Shown here: one piece after another, positions 60,820 through 64,000 of the stretch
Position numbering within the stretch: position 1 is the first letter of the stretch
Layout of the letters: the number at the start of each line of letters is the position of its first letter
Assembly: GCA_022414725.1 (NCBI GenBank)
Contig: JAJSRW010002126.1
Span: 1 to 64,000 of the forward strand
Source: Microglena sp. YARC
Taxonomy: Eukaryota > Chlorophyta > Chlorophyceae > Chlamydomonadales > Chlamydomonadaceae
DNA: 64,000 nt
Direction: 5' to 3'
Program-made: the position numbers and the translations under genes
The notes under the pieces: generated by a model
Seen by the model: the letters and a program-made list of their open reading frames with translations, nothing else
What the model was told of the DNA's origin: nothing
The model's database searches: none

Positions 60820-62800
60820 ATGGTTATCCGTCTCCTCACCGAACGAAGCCCCCGCAGCCCGCATCTTCCAGATGAAATTGGGGTACGTCTGTTCCCGCAC
60901 CAACGGGCGTCGATCGCCGCATGCATGTCGATGGAAAGAGAACTGATCAGCTTGCGAGAACTGTTTGGTATTTCAGAACATGATAATAATGATGGCAACA
61001 GCGTCGTTGGTGTTGATGACGAGGCCATTGCTGATGCAGCGTCTTCGATATTCCTTGTAGCTTCAACATCGAAGGTCGTGCGTCCTAGGGTCGGTGTGAT
61101 CAGCGATCTTGGGGGGTCCGGTAAGTCGTTGATTATTCTCAGCATGGTGTTATTCTTGAAACCCATTGTACCCGCCCCACTTCCTTCAAGCGATGTGGAT
61201 TACATATCCTTTGCGTGCGACAACGTCTCGATCGTGATGGACTCCCACCGTATGCCTAATGTACGGACTTCTGTTATTGTGATTCCGCATACATTGGTAT
61301 ATCAGTGGAAGTGCTATGCCGAGAGCTTTCGTGACCACTTATCGTTCACCGTTGTGTCGCGCTACAACCACGTTTGCGAATTGTGCGACCTCTCCCGTAT
61401 TCAATCGCTAGATTTGATCATAGTATCGAACTCCTTTTATGACTCGATCGCGATGACATTGAACCGAATGCAAGTGAAGATTGCGCGCGTGTTCATCGAC
61501 GAGGCAGATACAATCTCCGCCTGTACTGTCTCTATGGACGCCGGCTTCCACTGGTACGTTACCTCCGACACAAATAGTCTCATGAACGGGTCTCGAGCTA
61601 ACTCGTACATAGTGAACAACACCTTCAAAGCAAATGTCATGTCATCCCACCATAGCCGCCTCCACGAGCCCACCGGTTTGTTCGTCCGGAACGAGGACGC
61701 TTTCGTGTTGAGATCGTTCGAGTTTCCAGTTGCGAACATCGCAAACGTGACTTGTAGGTTCCCATCTAATCCACCTGGGAGTAGCAGTTACTACTTCCCC
61801 CACAAATTGTTCAAGGAACACTCTCTAAATATGCGTGTCCTGGCAGAGATTGAGTCCGGAAAAGGCATAGACAATGCTCTGCGTATTATTCCTTCATCCC
61901 AACACGAATCGGATGAGTTGGGGGCTCTGAAACGTTTGTTGACCTCTTCGATTCCCGGAGTGGTTAGAAGGGCAGAAACTCGCACGGCTATTGTAACCTC
62001 AAACCCCGAGGAGACCGCTTCCTGCTCAATATGCTACGATGACATCGGATCTCGTGGTTATGGGAACACAGGTTGCTCTGATGTACAACTTAAACCGCAA
62101 GTGGTTGTCCCATGCTGCGCAAACTCGTTTTGCCTTCGCTGTTTATGTATGTGGCTTGCTACATCATCGTCGGACTCTAGCCCGTCTTCTGCTACGTGTC
62201 CCATATGTCGCAGCCCGACGCGACTCGAGGATGCCATTGTCGTGCACTCATCGGAACTCTCTGCAAACACTTGAGACAAATATCGCAGAAGACCACGAGC
62301 ATCAAACGCCTCCATTGGGCACTGTGTTCTGCAAGATGGAAACGTTGAAGTACTTTTTGAATACAATGGTGACATCATCATCTAATGGTCGAGTCATCAT
62401 TTTTTCTTCTCACCGGTATGCATTGGATAGCATCTCCGAGTGTTTGGGCGATCTTTCAATTCCTTACGCGTTCTTGCGCGGGAACAGTGGCATCATCCGC
62501 AATACGATCAACCGATTTCGCTCTGGAATTGTGCGGGTTCTGCTGGCGAGTCCCACGCATTTCGGATCTGGTCTGAACATGGAGATGGTGAGCGACATCA
62601 TTTTCATGCATCCTCCGCATCAGTCGCTTGTTACACGGGTGATCGAACGCGCGCTGAGAGTGGGTCGAACCAGCCAGTTAAGGGTGTGGAACATGTGCTA
62701 CGAGGGTGACATATTGGACTGGTACACGCAGTATCCATCGGTCACTCCAGGCGAAGTTGCCGCCATTATTGATGTATCATCAGATGCATCTGGACTTTAA
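60820..62800 (+). CDS. SNF2-like helicase with internal RING finger (one frame change)
   Basis: A superfamily 2 ATPase. LPDEIGVRLFPHQRASIAAC is the Q-like start, VGVISDLGGSGKSLIILSMV is Walker A, and ARVFIDEADTIS is Walker B (DEAD). Then a RING-type zinc site: CSICYDDIGS, LKPQVVVPCCANSFCLRCLC and CPICRSP. The first frame stops at 62,274; the C-terminal helicase half continues in another frame (FCKMETLKYFLNTMVTSSSN, RVIIFSSHRYALDSISE, ILLAS-like VRVLLASPTHFGSGLNMEMV, VIERALRVGRTSQLRVWNM). The RING between the two helicase halves is as in Rad5-type and several giant-virus proteins. Probable role in transcription or repair. It is followed by R2 after 40 bases. Confidence 0.85.
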
Positions 62801-62840
62801 ATAATCTCACAAATAAAACAGGTGTAAAGAATTCTTGACA

Positions 62841-63911
62841 ATGAATTGTACGCGTGGAGATATGTTTGGGATGATGATGAAAAACGAAGGTGACCGAGCG
62901 ACTGATGCTTCTGAGCCGTTGCTTTCCGGGACTATGCGAATGACGACGTACCCGATAGAGTATCCCGATATCTGGAGACACTACAAGCTCCAGTTGGCGT
63001 CGTTTTGGGTTGCCGAGGAGATCGACTTTTCACGTGATCGCGAGCATTTCAACAACAAGTTGAATGAAGAGGAGCGACACTTTGTCAAGAACATTCTTGT
63101 CTTCTTCGCTGCTAGCGACACGCTTGTATCTCTCAACCTGATGACGAACTTCTGTAAGGATGTGACTGTCATGGAGGCGCAGTACGGCTACACCTTCCAG
63201 GCGATGATGGAGAACGTGCACGCCGAGGTGTACAGTCTGATGATCGAAACTTTTATCCAAGACAATATTGTGAAGGACTCGATCTACAAGGACCTTGGGG
63301 ACATGCAAAGCGTGATTAGGAAGGTGAATTGGGCTGCCAAGTGGTGCGACCCGTCTGAGCCTTTCCACAAGCGCATTGTTGCGTTCGCAATCGTCGAGGG
63401 ATTGTTCTTCTCAGGCGCCTTTTGCGCGATCTACTGGATAAAGCAGCGCAATCTTCTCCCGGGACTGACCAAGTCTAACGAGTTCATCGCCCGCGACGAA
63501 GGACTGCACACCGAGTTCGCTTGTCTTCTTCACTCGAAGCTGTTGAAGCGAATGTCGCCTGAGGAGGCTCGCGAGATGTTCATGGAAGCGATCTCTATCG
63601 AGAAGGAGTTCATTTGCGAGGCGGTCCCCTGTCGCTTGGTGGGGATGAACCCCAAGCTCATGTGCCAGTACATAGAGCACGTCGCTGACAACCTGTTGGT
63701 CATGCTTGGGTACCCCATCATATTCGGATCGACCAACCCGTTTGGTTTCATGGAGCTCATAGGCATGAACGCGCGCACGAAATTTTTCGAGGAACGAGCT
63801 TCGTTGTACCAGCGCTCGGACGTGATGAACACGGATAGACGTAATACCGAGACGGGTGGCCCCCAATCATCACGCGACAAGGGAGACACCTTTTTCACAG
63901 AGGACTTTTAG
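62841..63911 (+). CDS. Ribonucleotide reductase small subunit (R2)
   Basis: Class Ia R2 supplies the tyrosyl radical for dNTP synthesis. Intact, 356 residues. Iron ligands and radical site are visible: FWVAEEIDFSRD, FFAASDTLVSLNL, EAQYGYTFQAMMENVHAEVY (radical Tyr position plus E and H), AIVEGLFFSGAF and ARDEGLHTEFACLLHSKLL. The C-terminus TFFTEDF is the peptide that docks into the large subunit. The ATG at 62,841 is preferred to a TTG two codons earlier. The stop overlaps the stop of the convergent PCNA gene. The large subunit is not in this window. Confidence 0.96.
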   Translation: MNCTRGDMFGMMMKNEGDRATDASEPLLSGTMRMTTYPIEYPDIWRHYKLQLASFWVAEEIDFSRDREHFNNKLNEEERHFVKNILVFFAASDTLVSLNLMTNFCKDVTVMEAQYGYTFQAMMENVHAEVYSLMIETFIQDNIVKDSIYKDLGDMQSVIRKVNWAAKWCDPSEPFHKRIVAFAIVEGLFFSGAFCAIYWIKQRNLLPGLTKSNEFIARDEGLHTEFACLLHSKLLKRMSPEEAREMFMEAISIEKEFICEAVPCRLVGMNPKLMCQYIEHVADNLLVMLGYPIIFGSTNPFGFMELIGMNARTKFFEERASLYQRSDVMNTDRRNTETGGPQSSRDKGDTFFTEDF

Positions 63912-64000
63912 AGTTGGGGAGCCAAAGCTAGTCGGATTGATCCTAGAGAAGACACGTCATACTTGATGATTAAAGGATAGTCATTCTTCAGGTAGATCTC
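63908..64000 (-). CDS. PCNA: PCNA-like sliding clamp, C-terminal end (partial)
   Basis: The last 30 codons of a minus-strand gene that enters the window: EIYLKNDYPLIIKYDVSSLG and SIRLALAPQL, matching the end of PCNA (PLxxxYxVxxLGxIxxxLAP). PCNA is the processivity clamp of viral DNA polymerase. The stop TAA lies within the R2 stop region. The rest is beyond the window edge. Confidence 0.8.
   Translation of the reverse strand, partial: EIYLKNDYPLIIKYDVSSLGSIRLALAPQL

Noticed and set aside
1..64000. tRNA, rRNA and spliceosomal introns
   Set aside because: No cloverleaf or rRNA-like segment was seen by eye, and the gene breaks are of one or two bases rather than intron-sized insertions. A tRNAscan or Rfam search would be needed to exclude them fully.

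Overview
The window looks like part of the genome of a large DNA virus of the Nucleocytoviricota (a giant virus), either free or integrated in a eukaryotic genome. Hallmark genes recognised from the sequence are the RNA polymerase subunits RPB2 (with an intein), RPB5 and RPB10, a decayed A32-type packaging ATPase, the tail end of PCNA, ribonucleotide reductase small subunit, an SNF2-like helicase carrying a RING finger, an Erv1/Alr thiol oxidoreductase, a primase-polymerase-like protein and many surface-fibre-like and small membrane proteins. No tRNA or rRNA gene and no ordinary host gene was recognised. Family and host cannot be fixed from this window.

Layout. 0-5 kb: decayed sequence with a Tc1/IS630 transposase remnant and a ruined copy of a fibre gene. 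5-16 kb: mainly minus-strand fibre, signal-anchor and low-complexity membrane proteins, plus RPB10. 16-19 kb: a virion-type protein, a primase-polymerase-like gene and a nucleotidyltransferase-like gene. 19-25 kb: a transposon graveyard with two Tc1/mariner transposases and two Fanzor (eukaryotic TnpB) nucleases, all broken. 25-31 kb: decayed A32 ATPase, broken RPB5, an unidentified gene and a CA-rich minisatellite inside a duplicated AT-rich segment. 31.4-35.9 kb: RPB2 with intein. 36-38.4 kb: two intact genes, one with a DUF5672 glycosyltransferase-like end. 38.9-42.7 kb: an AT-rich island with a kinesin-like motor, flanked by inverted fragments of its left neighbour and a MITE. 43-56 kb: fibre proteins, a PhyH-type dioxygenase, membrane proteins, Erv1 and an MIF4G protein. 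56.3-60.6 kb: an intact 1,443-residue repeat protein. 60.8-64 kb: helicase, R2 and PCNA.

State of preservation is uneven. Several long genes are perfectly open (1,443, 624, 391 and 357 codons), while others are broken. Most RPB2 breaks sit in short homopolymers or a dinucleotide repeat, which fits uncorrected long-read indels. The Fanzor genes, the transposases and the A32 ATPase also carry in-frame stops and substitutions, which fits true decay. Both processes may be present; an integrated, partly degraded viral genome is a serious possibility.

The intact or nearly intact genes describe a virus with its own transcription machinery (RPB2, RPB5, RPB10), DNA precursor supply (R2), replication clamp (PCNA), disulfide chemistry for virion membrane proteins (Erv1), possible control of translation (MIF4G), a possible microtubule motor, and a large set of anchored fibres and glycan-related enzymes likely to shape the particle surface.
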